A stretch of 64,000 nt of DNA from [Phialemoniopsis] sp. UDSM-2020 (Eukaryota > Ascomycota > Sordariomycetes > Thyridiales > Thyridiaceae). Within the stretch, counting starts at the first letter, position 1. Each line of letters begins with the position of its first letter. The translations under genes were made by a program, and so were the position numbers. Positions 1-12,100 of the stretch are shown here, piece after piece. Location of the stretch: positions 611,501 to 675,500 of the forward strand of contig JAEILZ010000009.1 in the NCBI GenBank assembly GCA_018873225.1. The letters are read 5' to 3'. The notes below the pieces were generated by a model. It worked only from the letters and a program-made list of their open reading frames with translations, ran no database searches and was not told the origin of the DNA.

Positions 1-1529
1 CTCTTAAACACAGCAACCGAGCAGTTGCACCACGAGTCCAATGTCGCCGCGGCGCGCCGGAGGAGAAAGTCCAGTGCTCTGGGAAGCGAGCTCCGTGTTG
101 GTGATACTGGGGCCCCGAGTCTGGCCACAAGCCTGGCACATCTAGGTGGCACGCCGGACAGCCCACAGTTCAAGGTTCGTGATACTAAGGGCACTTAGCC
201 ATCGCCCACCCTCCATGGCGGGCTACACCCGGCGACGGGGGCAACGACCTTGAGTTCGCAAACAGACAATCCATCATACTGACGCTTCAGCTCTATCACC
301 AGTCCGACGGCAAGGAGAAGCGCCTGTCCAAGCGCCGCAAGGCCCGGTCTCTTGCGCGCCGGGTCAAGAACTTCGCCCTCAAGCACACCTGGGTCCTGCC
401 CCTCGTCATCCTCCTCGCCTTCCTCTCCGTCTACGCCGTGAACCCCACCGAGTCCAACCCGGTCCACCACTTCATCTTCCTCTCCTACCGCCTGCCCACC
501 GCCCCGGGCCTACCGGCGCAGTATGGCAAGGGCCCCTGGGACGTCGCCCTCGTCAGCTTCTACACTGTCGTCCTGTCCTTCACCCGCGAGTTCGTCATGC
601 AGGAGCTCCTGCGGCCCCTCGCCCGCTTCTCCGGCCTGACCTCGCGCGGCAAGCAGACCCGCTTCATGGAGCAGATGTACACGGCGCTCTACTTTGCCAT
701 CCTCGGCCCCGCTGGCATGTACGTCATGAGCAAGACGCCCGTCTGGTACTTCAACACGACCGCCATGTACGAGGGCTTCCCGCACAAGACGCACATCGCC
801 GAGTTCAAGTTCTACTACCTGTTCCAGGCCGCCTACTGGGCCCAGCAGGCGATTGTGCTCCTGCTCGGCATGGAGAAGCCGCGCAAGGACTTCAAGGAGC
901 TTGTCGGCCACCATATTGTCAGCCTGGCTCTGATCGGTCTGAGCTACCGTTTCCACTTCACCTACATTGGTTTGGCTGTGTACATCACCCACGACATTAG
1001 CGACTTCTTCCTTGCTGTATGTTCTACCCTTACCTAGTTTTCGCCCTGAAATGATCCCAAGCTGATATTACTCGTTCTTTCACAGACCTCCAAGTCGCTC
1101 AACTACGTCGACGGCCCCTTCATGGGCCCTTACTTTGCCGTCTTCGTCGCGGCCTGGGTCTACCTGCGGCACTACCTCAACCTGCGCATCATCTGGTCCC
1201 TCTTCACCGAGTTCCGCACCGTCGGCCCCTTTGAGCTCGACTGGGCCGCCGAGCAGTACAAGTGCACCCTCTCCCAGGCCATCACCACCGCCCTGCTCTG
1301 CTCCCTCCAGGGCCTCAACCTCTTCTGGTTCTACTGCATCCTGCGCATCGCCTTCCGCTTCGTCTTCAAGGGCCAGGCCAAGGACGACCGCAGCGACGGC
1401 GAGGACGACTCCGAGGAGGACGAGTCCGAGCCCGTCGACGACGAGAAGAAGAGAGCCGCGGCGGCGGCGACGGGTGTGGCTTCCAACGGCAGCGCGGTCG
1501 CCAGGGCGAACGGCAAGGCTAAGAAGTGA
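1..1529 (+). CDS. lag1: Ceramide synthase, LAG1/LAC1 family (5' partial)
   Basis: Joins a long-chain or very-long-chain acyl-CoA to a sphingoid base in the ER membrane. Exons seen: <1-174, 291-1016 and 1086-1529. The introns (175-290 and 1017-1085) have GT..AG ends, and the frame closes exactly across both. The start lies left of the window. The first exon carries a Ser-rich N-terminal segment. Exon 2 begins at Leu-Tyr-His-Gln, then a basic patch, and a first membrane helix (VLPLVILLAFLSVYAV). The TLC/Lag1 domain follows, with the diagnostic GHHIVSLALIGLSY and HDISDFFLA elements; the latter is split by intron 2. The C-terminus is acidic (DGEDDSEEDESEPVDDE) and ends in a basic tail, typical of fungal ceramide synthases. 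Family assignment is strong; which paralogue (LAG1, LAC1 or BarA) cannot be decided here. Confidence 0.93.
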
Positions 1530-3036
1530 ATGCCACTTCGCAATTCTTCTCTGTGTGATGATGTGTCCGGTTGAGGGCAGGACAAGAGGGCGTGCCCTCT
1601 TCGTGTCAGTCCTCAAAACACACGTGCACGCAAATGTAATATCTAATTCTTTCTCCCCGAGTCACTCGCTCTTACATCCTCGGCATGTAAAACCCGTATA
1701 TTCTTGTCTTATCTCTTTGTAATTTATATAACATAACGCATTGGGGCGCCGGGGCTTTCTTGGAACAGCAAAGAAGAACGGATCCTTCACCCACAACATG
1801 AATGAAGGGAAAGGGAACTTCTCCCCCCCTTATCTCGGGAGAGGGGGGAGGAGGGTGTTGCGTGGCCTTGCCCACTGGTGTATTAGGCGTTTTGTCCCCT
1901 TTGTCACCTTCCCCAACCTGCATGTCATGGGGGAGAGTGCCGGTGGACAGCTGGGGGAGTTTTGTGTTGTTAGAGGAGCATTATAATGTCATAAAAAGAC
2001 ACACATTCGCTTGTTTACACCTCGACGAGGTTGGCCTTCCATAGTCTCGACCGTGACATCTGTACGCTATCTCTGTTGAATCTTCCCTCAGAAGATCGTT
2101 ATGGCCACATATGTCAGGAATGTCCTTGTCACGCAGCATCCCACATTACATCGTTCACGAATGATAGCATCACTGTAAATGAAAACCTTCGATTGAACGA
2201 TCCGCTCTGATTTGTATCTCATCGCCCCTGTCTAGCAACACCACCCACCGGCCAGATTGCCTGGCCCTCTTTTTCTAGCGAAGAACAACACACTCCGGGG
2301 CCAACCCTACCAGGGTGACCAACTCTCTTGAGTTTCCCCTTCCGAGAGCAGGAGATAGCTATGGGTCAACGAAAACGCAATGAGATTGTGTGCCAAAACC
2401 CAGCCCGCAGAATAGTAATAAAGAAGAATTAAGGGCGGCGGTGGGTTTGGCAACACGCAACTAACAAAGAATAACAAAAAAAGCCAATCCTCCTAGAGAC
2501 AATTTCCCCTCCCTTTCCCATATGCAACATTCAGTGGTTGTCGGATGCTGTCGTTAAGTTGATTATTACGGGTTTTGTGGTTTCGAAACCCGGTTTGGTT
2601 TGAACGTATAAATCATCGTGTAGACAATGATATGTCTTTGTCGTAAGCGCAAAAGAACAAGAAAAGCAGCAGAGCGAGAAAGAAAGAAAGAGAAGAAATG
2701 TGCCGCTGCAAAATGATGCAAACAAAAAGTTGAGCAAAAGCCATGTTCCGACACCAAAACACCAATCCTTTTGGCCATTCCGGATCCTCGATCTCGCAAT
2801 GAGTCCACCTCTTAACGCCAGTTATGCAGTGATGCTTCCTGCTCTGAGTATTTTGAGTATTTCGTCTCTTCGTGAATTAAGACAAACAAATAAAGTTTCC
2901 GTCGAGTAAAAAAAAATCATCGCGAGAGTGGTGTGTATAACAGAACGGTCGTTCTGCAGTCGTCGGTAATTGTGCTGTCTGGAAGAGATGCCAAAGGGTT
3001 CTTTGACGCAAATCCACTACCCACGGGACAAGCAAA
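1530..3036. other. Convergent 3' intergenic region
   Basis: Lies between the stops of the ceramide synthase (+) and the ABC transporter (-). It is AT-richer than the genes, with a GAAA-type microsatellite near 2680-2698. I see no coding frame with codon bias; it is presumably the two 3' UTRs and spacer. Confidence 0.6.
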
Positions 3037-6000
3037 CTACTCCGGAGTCGGCTTGCCGATCGTGGTTTTGTTAGTGGCCTCATCTTCTGATGACGATGAT
3101 GATGAGGAGGAGGAAGAGGAGTCCTCTGATCGCGCAACACTACGGGCGCCCGGAGTTGTTGGGCCGGTGTGCAGAAGCGTCGAGGATGCGACACTATAAT
3201 CATCCGAGCTATCCTCTCCGGCCTGAGGTTCACCGATATGGGCTTGGCGCAGAAGTCTAGTCGCACGCCTAGTCGCGCTGCGGGCCTGGAAAGCCGCCTC
3301 CTCCGCCTTGGACTGCTTGTCCCACATGGAACTGTACCGTCCGCCCAGGTCTAGTAATTGCTGGTGAGTGCCCTTCTCGACGATAGCGCCGGCGTGAAGC
3401 ACAATAATCTGGTCCGCCTGTGTGATGGTGGACAGCCGATGCCTATGAAGTGTGTTAGAGCGGGTGGTAAAGTGCAGTTATCGCAGGATCACTTACGCAA
3501 TGACAAGTACAGTCCTATCGGTGCCAAGATCCTTGTTCTTGATCAACGACGCCTGCACCCGGTGTTCAGTCTCGCTGTCAAGGGCCGAAGTAGCCTCGTC
3601 GAGCATGATGATGCGGGGGTTCTTGAGGATGGTACGGGCGATGGCCACCCGCTGCTTTTCGCCGCCACTGAGCCGCATCCCGCGATCACCGACCTTGGTG
3701 TTGTAACCTTCGGTGAACGACATGATGCGCTCGTGGATGCTGGCTGCCTTGCAGGCTTCGTACACCATCTCGTCCGTGGCGTTCTGGTTCGCGTACTTGA
3801 GGTTGTACATGATGCTCTCGTTGAAGAGGATCGTGTCCTGTGGAACAACTCCTATGTAGCGTCGCACGGAATCGATCGTAACATCCTTAACGTCTTGGCC
3901 ATCGATTTCAATAGCTCCTTGGTGGCAGTTGTAGTAACGGAACATGAGCCGAAACACCGTAGACTTGCCACCTCCAGACTCGCCAACGAAAGCCGTGGTC
4001 GTGCCAGGCTTGCACTCGAAGTCAAGGTCGTGCAGTGCCGGCTTCTTTCTGTCGTAGTAGAATCGGACTTTCTTCCAGCGGATGTGACCCTCGCAGGATG
4101 CGAGGGCCTTCACACCGGGCCTGTCCACGACCGTCGGCTGGATCTTGAACAACTCCAAGAGGCGCTCCCCCGAGATCATGGCCTGCTGCACGGTTCTGTA
4201 GAAAGTGCCAAAGAAGTTGAGAGGTCCTTGAAGCTGACCGAGGTAGGAGATGAGAATCATGAAATCGCCGACGGTACGGAAGCCCTTGGCAACTTGGTAC
4301 GCGCCGAGTAACAACATGCTCAGCATTCCGCACATGAATACGAGATTCTGGCAAATGTTCATGAGATTCATTCCCACAGTCACCTTCTTCTCGGCAACCT
4401 GGAAGCTGTTGATGGCGCTCCGGTAGCGTTGGAATTCGTAGTCCTCGGCATTGAAGTATTTGACAGTCTCGTAGCTGGTGATCGAGTCGTTCTTGACTGC
4501 CTCCTCTTCACGGTCGGCATTGACCATGTCTCTACGCTGGTCGGCCCGGGTCGACGCCATGCGAATTGTCATGTGCAAGTAATACCAGGTGACGATACTA
4601 GCGATGGTGGCATATGAAATCCCGAACTTGCCCAGGAAGTAGAGAATGGCGACAAGGAGATCAATGAGCATAGGGAAGACCTGGAAGGTCACCTGCTCGA
4701 GGAACGAGTTGATCGAAGCGCCCTTGTTGAGGGCGGACAAGACCTCACCGGTGCGTTTGCCCAGGTGAAACTCGAGCGAGAGGGAGTGGACATGTTCGAA
4801 CGCGGCGGTTGTCAAGGCCCTGTATGAGTACTGCGACACGGGAATCCACAGCAACGAGCGGAACGATCCCAACAAGCCAGACTGTCCCTGGAGTATCTTA
4901 AGGCCGATCAGAAGACAGAGCTGTGACCATGGCATCTGCCCTCCATTCTTTGACAAGGCATCTGCCACGACACCGATCTGGTTAGGGACCAGGAAGTTGA
5001 CGATTCTCTGTAAAATCAGAAGGATGAAGCATATCAGAACGATGAATCGCAACTTGCGGTTGTCTTGGGGCCAGAGATAGGGGAAGAAGAGCGAGTAGCC
5101 CCGAAAGTACTCCCACCAGGTCTTGTGAGGTAGTTTCTCCGGGCGATGAAATGCCGCAGCCTGCTCTGGATCCGCAGCAGCACCATTAGTGTTGTTAACA
5201 TCTGCGTGGCCAAGGCTACGACGATCGTCGCGGCCCACACTTCCTCTAGCGGTGTAAGCCCTGCCGTTACCATTGCCGTTACCGCTGGCGTTGAGAAGCG
5301 GCGTCGTTTCGCTGGGGGCTGCCGATCGGTCTTCCTCGTCTTTGAACTTCTCGCGCAGCTGATCGATGCTTCTCCTCAAGTAAAAGATGAAGTACAAGAC
5401 CATGACAACTGTGATGATGAACAGTCGTATGCTTCCGATGCCGACGCCGGCAAGGTCCCAGGTGTCTGGCCCCTTGACCTTGATGTATTCACTCTCGCGC
5501 ACATTGGTAAGAACAAGGTGCTCGCCTGTGACTCGACAGACGTTGGATACAAAAATGATGACCTCTCCTGCAAAACCGAGCACCCAGAAGACGAGGTAGA
5601 CAATTGTCGGCGTCGAATGTCGAGACTCGAGGAGGTTGATCATGATGTAGAGGTAGAGGAAGGCACCTGCGACGATATAGACCTGTATGTGTGTTCATTA
5701 GAAAGTGGTCTTGCTTGGATGTAGCAAGCATGCGACTAGTGTTTGGGACCGAGAGTTGAGTTCACATACCGCGTGTTCTTCGCCGCACCACCAGTTGTTT
5801 TCCCCGCTTGCTATGACATGCAAGCCGATTGCGATTCCGTCAGCAAGGAAAGTAGAAGTCATGAATGCCATCATGAACTGGAAAATCTGGGCCATGAAGG
5901 GCCGCGCTGTCGTCGTGGGCTCCTCGGCGTCTTTGCGAGGGGCTCGAGTTCTCTTCTTGCGCTTCTTGCTCATGGGCAACGGCCTGCCACCAGGGCCCGT

Positions 6001-6156
6001 GGCCGTAGCGGGAACGGCTTCATCCTCGCTCTCCGAGGTGAAGATGCTGTAGACGCCACAGAGAACGACGAACACAAGCAGCAGAACCGGCACGTAGGCC
6101 AGCTCTGCCACATGCTGAACCGTCTCAGCGGGCGTGAGAACCGGAGACACCATCAT
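3037..6156 (-). CDS. hmt1: Half-size ABC transporter, HMT1/ABCB6 type
   Basis: Exons on the minus strand: 6156-5770, 5682-3497 and 3442-3037 (992 aa). Both introns (5683-5769, 3443-3496) keep frame; the second splits the codon just before the H-loop (HRLST). The N-terminus has several extra hydrophobic helices (a TMD0 region), then a basic linker and the ABC membrane domain. One nucleotide-binding domain follows: Walker A GESGGGKST, signature LSGGEKQR, Walker B IIMLDEAT and the H-loop. This TMD0-TMD-NBD order with one NBD is that of S. pombe Hmt1 and mammalian ABCB6, which move heavy metal, phytochelatin or porphyrin-like substrates into vacuole-type compartments. Substrate and membrane are inferred. 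The tail ends in a long Ser run followed by acidic residues, encoded by a TCA/TCC/GAT-type low-complexity tract at about 3080-3130. Confidence 0.92.
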
Positions 6157-8796
6157 GTCGTGCTGGAGATGGAGCAGTCAGCAAGAGCAAGCCGACCACA
6201 CATGCTGTCTCCCGCCCCAATTCAGAGTCGCCTTTTTGGAAGCGAGTTGATGACAGTACGTACGTGTCAAAGGAGAAGAGTGCACCGCCTCAAATCATTT
6301 CCAGGGCCGTGGCAATTGGCACCAAGCTACCAAACACGAGGTCAGTGTCAGTAGGCATTCCCAAGGGTCTCTGTCGGCTGTAGAGAATTCCCGATGGTGG
6401 GGCAGGTGACAGACTTATTAGTGGCAAAACCCACCCACAAGCGGTTCTAGGCTGAGTCAAATGAGGTAAGTCTAACTGGAGACTGCTGAATGGGTGAGCT
6501 GATATGAAGGCTCCAAGGGTTTGGAGTGAGGAATCGATCACAATCGAAGGGAAAGAAGAGGGGAAAGTGTTGAGTTGGTGGAATTGAATGTGAGGGAAAA
6601 GGGGGGGTAAGTGAATGAACGTGAGTGACGATGATGATGTCTGTGATGTCTGTCTGTCTGGCAGGACACTTTGATCCGCCGGTGTGCTGTTTGGCAAAAT
6701 TGTATGGAAAAGAGGTTGGAGGGGGTTCACAGGGACAACAACGAAGAGCTGGCTGGGGACGATCTGGTCTTGTTTTGAGAGATGTCACGGGGATGGTGAA
6801 GTCGCAAGTCAATGGCAGCAGCAGCTTTTGCAAGAAAGGAAGCCTCATGCTCGACCTCCTCTCTCTCTCTCTTCGTTTTTCCCACCTCTCTACTTCCCCC
6901 TACCTTCTCCCTCTCTCAAAGACATACACTCGCGCACATACACACACACATTGATTGTCTCTTTTCCCTCACAGAGAAGTCCCTCCTCGGGGTCGATTGC
7001 ATTTCCTTCTCCCTCGAGAACACACACACTCACTCGTGCTTTTGAACGGGGCTGCAGTAGTAGGAGACCATAAAGCAAAGTACTGGGGGTACAAAGCAAG
7101 GTACCATTTACTTACCTGGAAACGGGAACGGGTCCAGACCTTTGGTGCACCGCTTTCTGTCTGTGGAGCGGAGAAGGGATCGAATGAGGCGCCGCCAAAA
7201 TGGACCAACTGGGGAAGATCTAGGTCTGGTTAGCAGGTTAGCAGGCCAGAGGAGGCACAGGTAAACGAGATGGACGATGGACGTGCGACCCTCTTTGGGT
7301 CCCCTCCTCCCCCAGCGAGTGGTAGAGGCAAAAGTGGATTCCCGGGTCCAGGCGCGTGCACGCGCGGGCCAGAGCGAACCAAGCAAAAGCGGGCAGAAAG
7401 CCCAGCGAGGGATGCTAGGTACATACAAACGTACAGTAGATCTGGCACCGGCTCCAATAACGGGAAGAATAGGCAAGTTTCTGTATTGCGTATCCTGTAC
7501 TTTGGGTTCCCAATGGCATTGTTGTCAAGAGACAATGGGCGAGGATGGGCGGCCTCGATCCCTGACCTCCTTTTCCTTTTCCCAAGCCCAATTCATGAAT
7601 CAGTGACCTCGGGGGCCAAAAGCAAGCAAAAAATGGGGTTGCCCTTGTCGTGTCCGGTTGGTGTCGGCTAAGTACCTAAGCATAAGTAGCCAGCCGGCAG
7701 TGACAAGTCCTCCACTGCCTTGGAAGCTGGAGCTACCTTACCTTAGCGGGCGGGACTTGGAACTGTGGTCCCGCGGCGTCGTGCTTGTGTTAGCAGCTTG
7801 TGGACGTTGTGTTGTTTAGCTTAGACACTCAAGACACTCACCTAGCGGTTCTCGTACACTGGTTCGCCGGCGAGTGTCGTGCAACAGCCAAACGGCTTGT
7901 CGCCATCTTCACCGCCTTGCGGCCCCATCGCCTGAGAGTGGTTGTGCAGGGGTCATAGAGGGGAGGTGCAGCTTGCATGCATTTGCTCCTAGCAATGTAC
8001 ATATGTAGGCATGCTTGTATGCCACATAATAACTCGGTGCTGTGACAATCGAACGGTGCATGCACTACCTAGGTAGGGAGCCAGGGCTGCCATTCCGTAC
8101 ATGGAGGACCAGGTACCGTGACAGGACGACAACTTTTGGACCCGGTGGTGGGACGAGTAATGCCTGAGCCCTGTCTTGTTACCCAGGGAATGTCAGTTCG
8201 CTTGGGATTCCGGGGCCTTATCTCACACATCACCTATCAAGATCAAGGCGGACCGGCTGCGGCGTTGGTGGACGGTCAGCTCGTGGACGACGGGGGCCAA
8301 GAGCCGTCAGGGAGGGAATCTGCAAGGTAAGTATTCCTTTGGGTTCTTCCATGGATGAAATGGCCTGCATATTTCATGCAATCAACCACCTTTACCAACA
8401 TGGCTCCTCCAATCGAGTGTTTGTGTCATTGTGTCAGTCTTCTGTCTACCTAGGTAGCCATGTGTTCTTGACAAGGTATCTACCTGTGGTACTGTTGTCA
8501 GGATAAATCAATGAGACACACATACATCAGACGGTCGAAAGGGTAAAACCATCAGCGTACCTCGCAATGAAACTCTGCCGCAGGGCTCAATTTCCACGAA
8601 CCCGGAAGATCTTCGATCGAGCCGCTTTTTCAAGCTGCCAAAAGGAACCAAAAATAAAAAAATGTTCGAGCTCATGCTGGAAGCTTTTCCCCGCGACTTC
8701 CCTCTCCAGGTTCCCGCAAGCAAAGACAAGCACATGCTCCACCGCAGTTGAGATACCTGACGAGAAGGGGGGACCTTTCTCCATCCTTTACCGCAC
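6157..8796. other. Gene-poor spacer upstream of the ABC transporter
   Basis: About 2.6 kb. It holds pyrimidine-rich tracts and a CA microsatellite near 6935-6952, presumably promoter or leader sequence. Two copies of the 10-bp palindrome TACCTAGGTA lie at 8066-8075 and 8447-8456. Short open frames here lack codon bias and splice support. Confidence 0.5.
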
Positions 8797-10855
8797 TCAT
8801 TCTTGCTTTTTTCGCTGGACACATGGCTTTGCTGGCTCAAGCCCTGCATCACGTCGTGGAGATGGTGCTTCCTCGGCCGTGATTACAGGATCTGCCGCAT
8901 TCTGAGATGATGAAGGGGAGGAATCCGTCTCGCTGCCGCCAGCTTTTTGCTTTTCCTCCCAAGCCCTGTACACGCGAACAATGTCAGTCTACCACACCAC
9001 GTCCTTGTCGGCCCTCGGACCACGGCCCAACGCACGAAAACAGCAAAATGAACGAGGTCATCGGGAGAAAATCGCTCAGCATATTCCATCTCGACCTGCC
9101 GCCTCGTCGACCGAAGAGCGGTAAAGCTTCACTTGAAAGCAGACCGGTGAAGCAGTGGAGTAGTCGGACATCGGCTTCAGACTGGCCAGGTCAGTACGAC
9201 GGAAACTCGCCGTCGATCGCCTTGACCTTGACAGCCGGTATCAGAGTAGCGTCTGGGTAAAAAGCATGCATTTGAAGCACTCGTCCCGCTGTTGGGCTTC
9301 CTTCTGGCGGTATTCGATTCGACCGACGTGTCATGACTACAGGAGCCACGACAGCGCAGCCATGCAGATTGTTCCGCACACCCCTGGCCCGCACAGGCTG
9401 ACGCGACGCTAATAATGGAGCTGCAACGTGCAAGAGTGATACCATTCGACCGCAATGGGGCTTGTTATTTGATACCGCTTTCCCAAACCTTGGGTATAGA
9501 TGCAGCTCTTCTCTCACCGGCTGCCATATCCAGCTCGCCTTGACGGATATCATGGCGTCCGTGTGTCTCGGCACTTCGCTACCCATATTGGGCATCGACC
9601 CGCCTTGCGAAGACAATCCGGGTCATCTTGACTCCCCACTAGGGGAACGGCGAACTCAGCCATGATGATCTTTGCCTTTGCACCAGTGCCAGGAACCAGA
9701 GAGCTCCCTGCATCTCTCTCCCACCCAGGCGAGTTGGCATCAGCCATCATATGCTATTGAAGTCTCTAGGGGCCGTTTGATCATCGGGTGCACCCAAGGA
9801 GGTGTCGTCCTGGCACCACATATGCACTGCGATATGCAAAGTTGCCTTAAATCAAAACCTGGGGAATCGTGGAGAAAGGCAATCAGAGGTGCCAGTGCCC
9901 TCAACGTCCGCCCTGCTTATCACCAGGAGGCAGACATGGAAAGCCAACTTGGATGCCCAACGCAGGTCTGCTGAGAGACACGACGCATAAGTGCATTTAT
10001 GAGATGCTGTCCCATATAGCAAGCCTGGACACATGCGAAAGAAAACGAAAGAAACAGGGTGCTGAATAAGTTGTTCCAGTGCTGTGAGTCCCACTTGGGT
10101 CTCCGAATGCATCACGAGACGTCGAAGCCAATGACAATAGCATCGTGTTTTGGGCTGAGAATATGGGGGCACAACAGAACATTGGGGCTCAAGTGATTAC
10201 CTACCGTTCTCGAGCCATGGCCAACTCCTGTTGTCGAAAGTACTACGGCCTAGGTCAGCATCTTGCCAGTCTCGACAGAAAGGACCCTCGCATGAGTGAC
10301 TCACTTCTGCTCGCTGTGCTCTCAGCTGGGCACAGAGTCGGAGCGTCTTGATCTCGATCGGAGTGAGTGGTCGGTCTTTGGGCAAGGCAACGCCAGGCGC
10401 TCGCACAAGAGGATAAGGTATCTCTGCGTTGGGTCCGCCTTGCTTGGGTGTGTTTGATCTTGATCCTCCTCGCTTCAACGCCGCATTTTCCGGGCTCTCG
10501 ACGGATCGAGAAGCAGAACCAGCGGTGGTCTCTGGCTGCAAGTTGAGTGCAGCAAAATCTCGGACCGCGATATCATTGTCGGTCAGTTCTGCTTGTCATC
10601 GTCAGCGATACACAGTAGGAGTGGCGTTGTCTTGGGCTGGCTTACTTTGGTCGGCCTGCTCCGGGTCGGCCTGCAACGCTACAGTCAGCTTTCTGCGAGA
10701 CAAAGCATGGATACACTCGAGGCTGCATTAGTAGCAATCGATGTACAGACCTGGCTTGCACCGGACAGACGTGGGTCAGTCCGACGTGCCGGGGCAGCGT
10801 CGTGCTTGGATGAGCCGTTCATGGTGCGCTTGACATTTCTCGTGGAAGAGTGCAT
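8797..10855 (-). CDS. Conserved-looking small protein, five exons, function unknown
   Basis: Reconstructed by hand from frame-preserving splice sites. Exons on the minus strand: 10855-10751, 10670-10646 (25 nt), 10588-10305, 9095-9001 and 8965-8797, giving 225 aa. A second in-frame ATG at 10822 would give 214 aa. Introns 1 and 2 have clear branch points (GCTGAC) and CAG acceptors. The protein has a polar N-terminus, a Ser/Pro-rich middle, then the segment RPLTPIEIKTLRLCAQLRAQ, which runs into VEMEYAERFSPDDLVHFAVF as a likely helical domain. It ends in an acidic, Ser-rich tail (SETDSSPSSSQNAADP). I do not recognise the family. Intron 3 (9096-10304, 1209 nt) is exceptionally long for such a genome, so an additional exon may be missed there. 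Intron 4 (8966-9000, 35 nt) is exceptionally short. The reading frames of exons 1-3 are the best supported part. Confidence 0.6.
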
Positions 10856-12100
10856 ATGCTCTGAGTAATGGTTGCAGCGGAAGGCCAGTGGCCCTGCTTG
10901 CGTTGAACAGCTGTCTGCCGTTCTCTGGCTGGTGTAGGGGGTTGATGATCAATAGGGCTATCGTGGGAGAATGATGGATTTGATGGAAGGGTATTTCTCT
11001 CGGGGTAGACATCGACGAGTCCTCATACCTCTCACAGGGAAAGATGGAGAAGCTCAGGGATAAGGAGGGGGAGTCGGTCAAAGGCAGCTGCCGGGCGAGC
11101 TGTTTTCCCTACTCTTGCCTTCTTCGATAAAAAGGGGTTCGACAGGAAAGGGAGTACCTCAACTCGGCTACTGAGCAATTGTCCAGGATGGCACCTTGAG
11201 GCAAACATGACCAGAGGGCTATGACTTGGTCAGGAGAGGCATCGACAAGGGACAGCTCTGAGGTTGTTCGGGCAGGCACCGATGGGTTCCGGAACCCACC
11301 GGAGGTGGCCGGACTGGCCGCCCTGTGCTTCTGAACTTCCTCTCGGCAGTGGCTCCGCATTTCATCTGAAGCAGGGCATCTGTCTCTGGAAGGAACACCT
11401 AGGGGATCCCAGTGATGCCCGGCGGAAGCCGTACTGGTAGGGTTGGAATGATGACATGTGTGCATGACCGAGGGCTTCTTTAGAGCTGGGACAGGAAGCT
11501 CTTTCAGAACTGCATAGAGTGGTCAGGGGGCTTACTTGGCCGCAATACAACTACACGGCACAATCAGCCTGGTCATTTCACACATTTGTGATGTTCATTC
11601 TTTGATATTGACAACCTGTGGGTCAACCTGTGGATGCTTGTGCTTGTGATGGCGGATGAAGCAGCACCCTCATCGACAGGATATGCCTACCCAATGGGTC
11701 ATACCAGTAGTCATCATCCTACCAACAAGCTGCAAAGATCCGGCCACCCTTTTCGAGCATCATTTCATAGACGAGCCGCTTGGTTTTACTCCTTCCATAC
11801 TCGCCTTGAGATAGTATAAATACCTTGAAGAAACATCTCAGGAGGTCAGACACACAAAGGGGTTTACCTGACAAGGACTTGTTTGTAGCCAACATGGCGC
11901 ACCTTCCTCGATGTCGCGGTCTTTTACCTACGGTACCTAGGTACATTATACCACCACTTCACTGTAGTCTCGACTTGGTCAGCGAAACGGCATTACGCCT
12001 TGAATTGACCTGGGGTTTCTCGCTATGGCACCTCGCGAGAGACACATCCTTCAATTTGGGCACAGCAATACACTGGACAGATACACTTGAATCTTCATGG
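10856..12100. other. Spacer, no resolved gene
   Basis: No frame with consistent codon bias is visible on either strand. One TACCTAGGTA palindrome lies at 11934-11943. Part of it may be the promoter or leader of the minus-strand gene starting at 10855. Confidence 0.4.
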
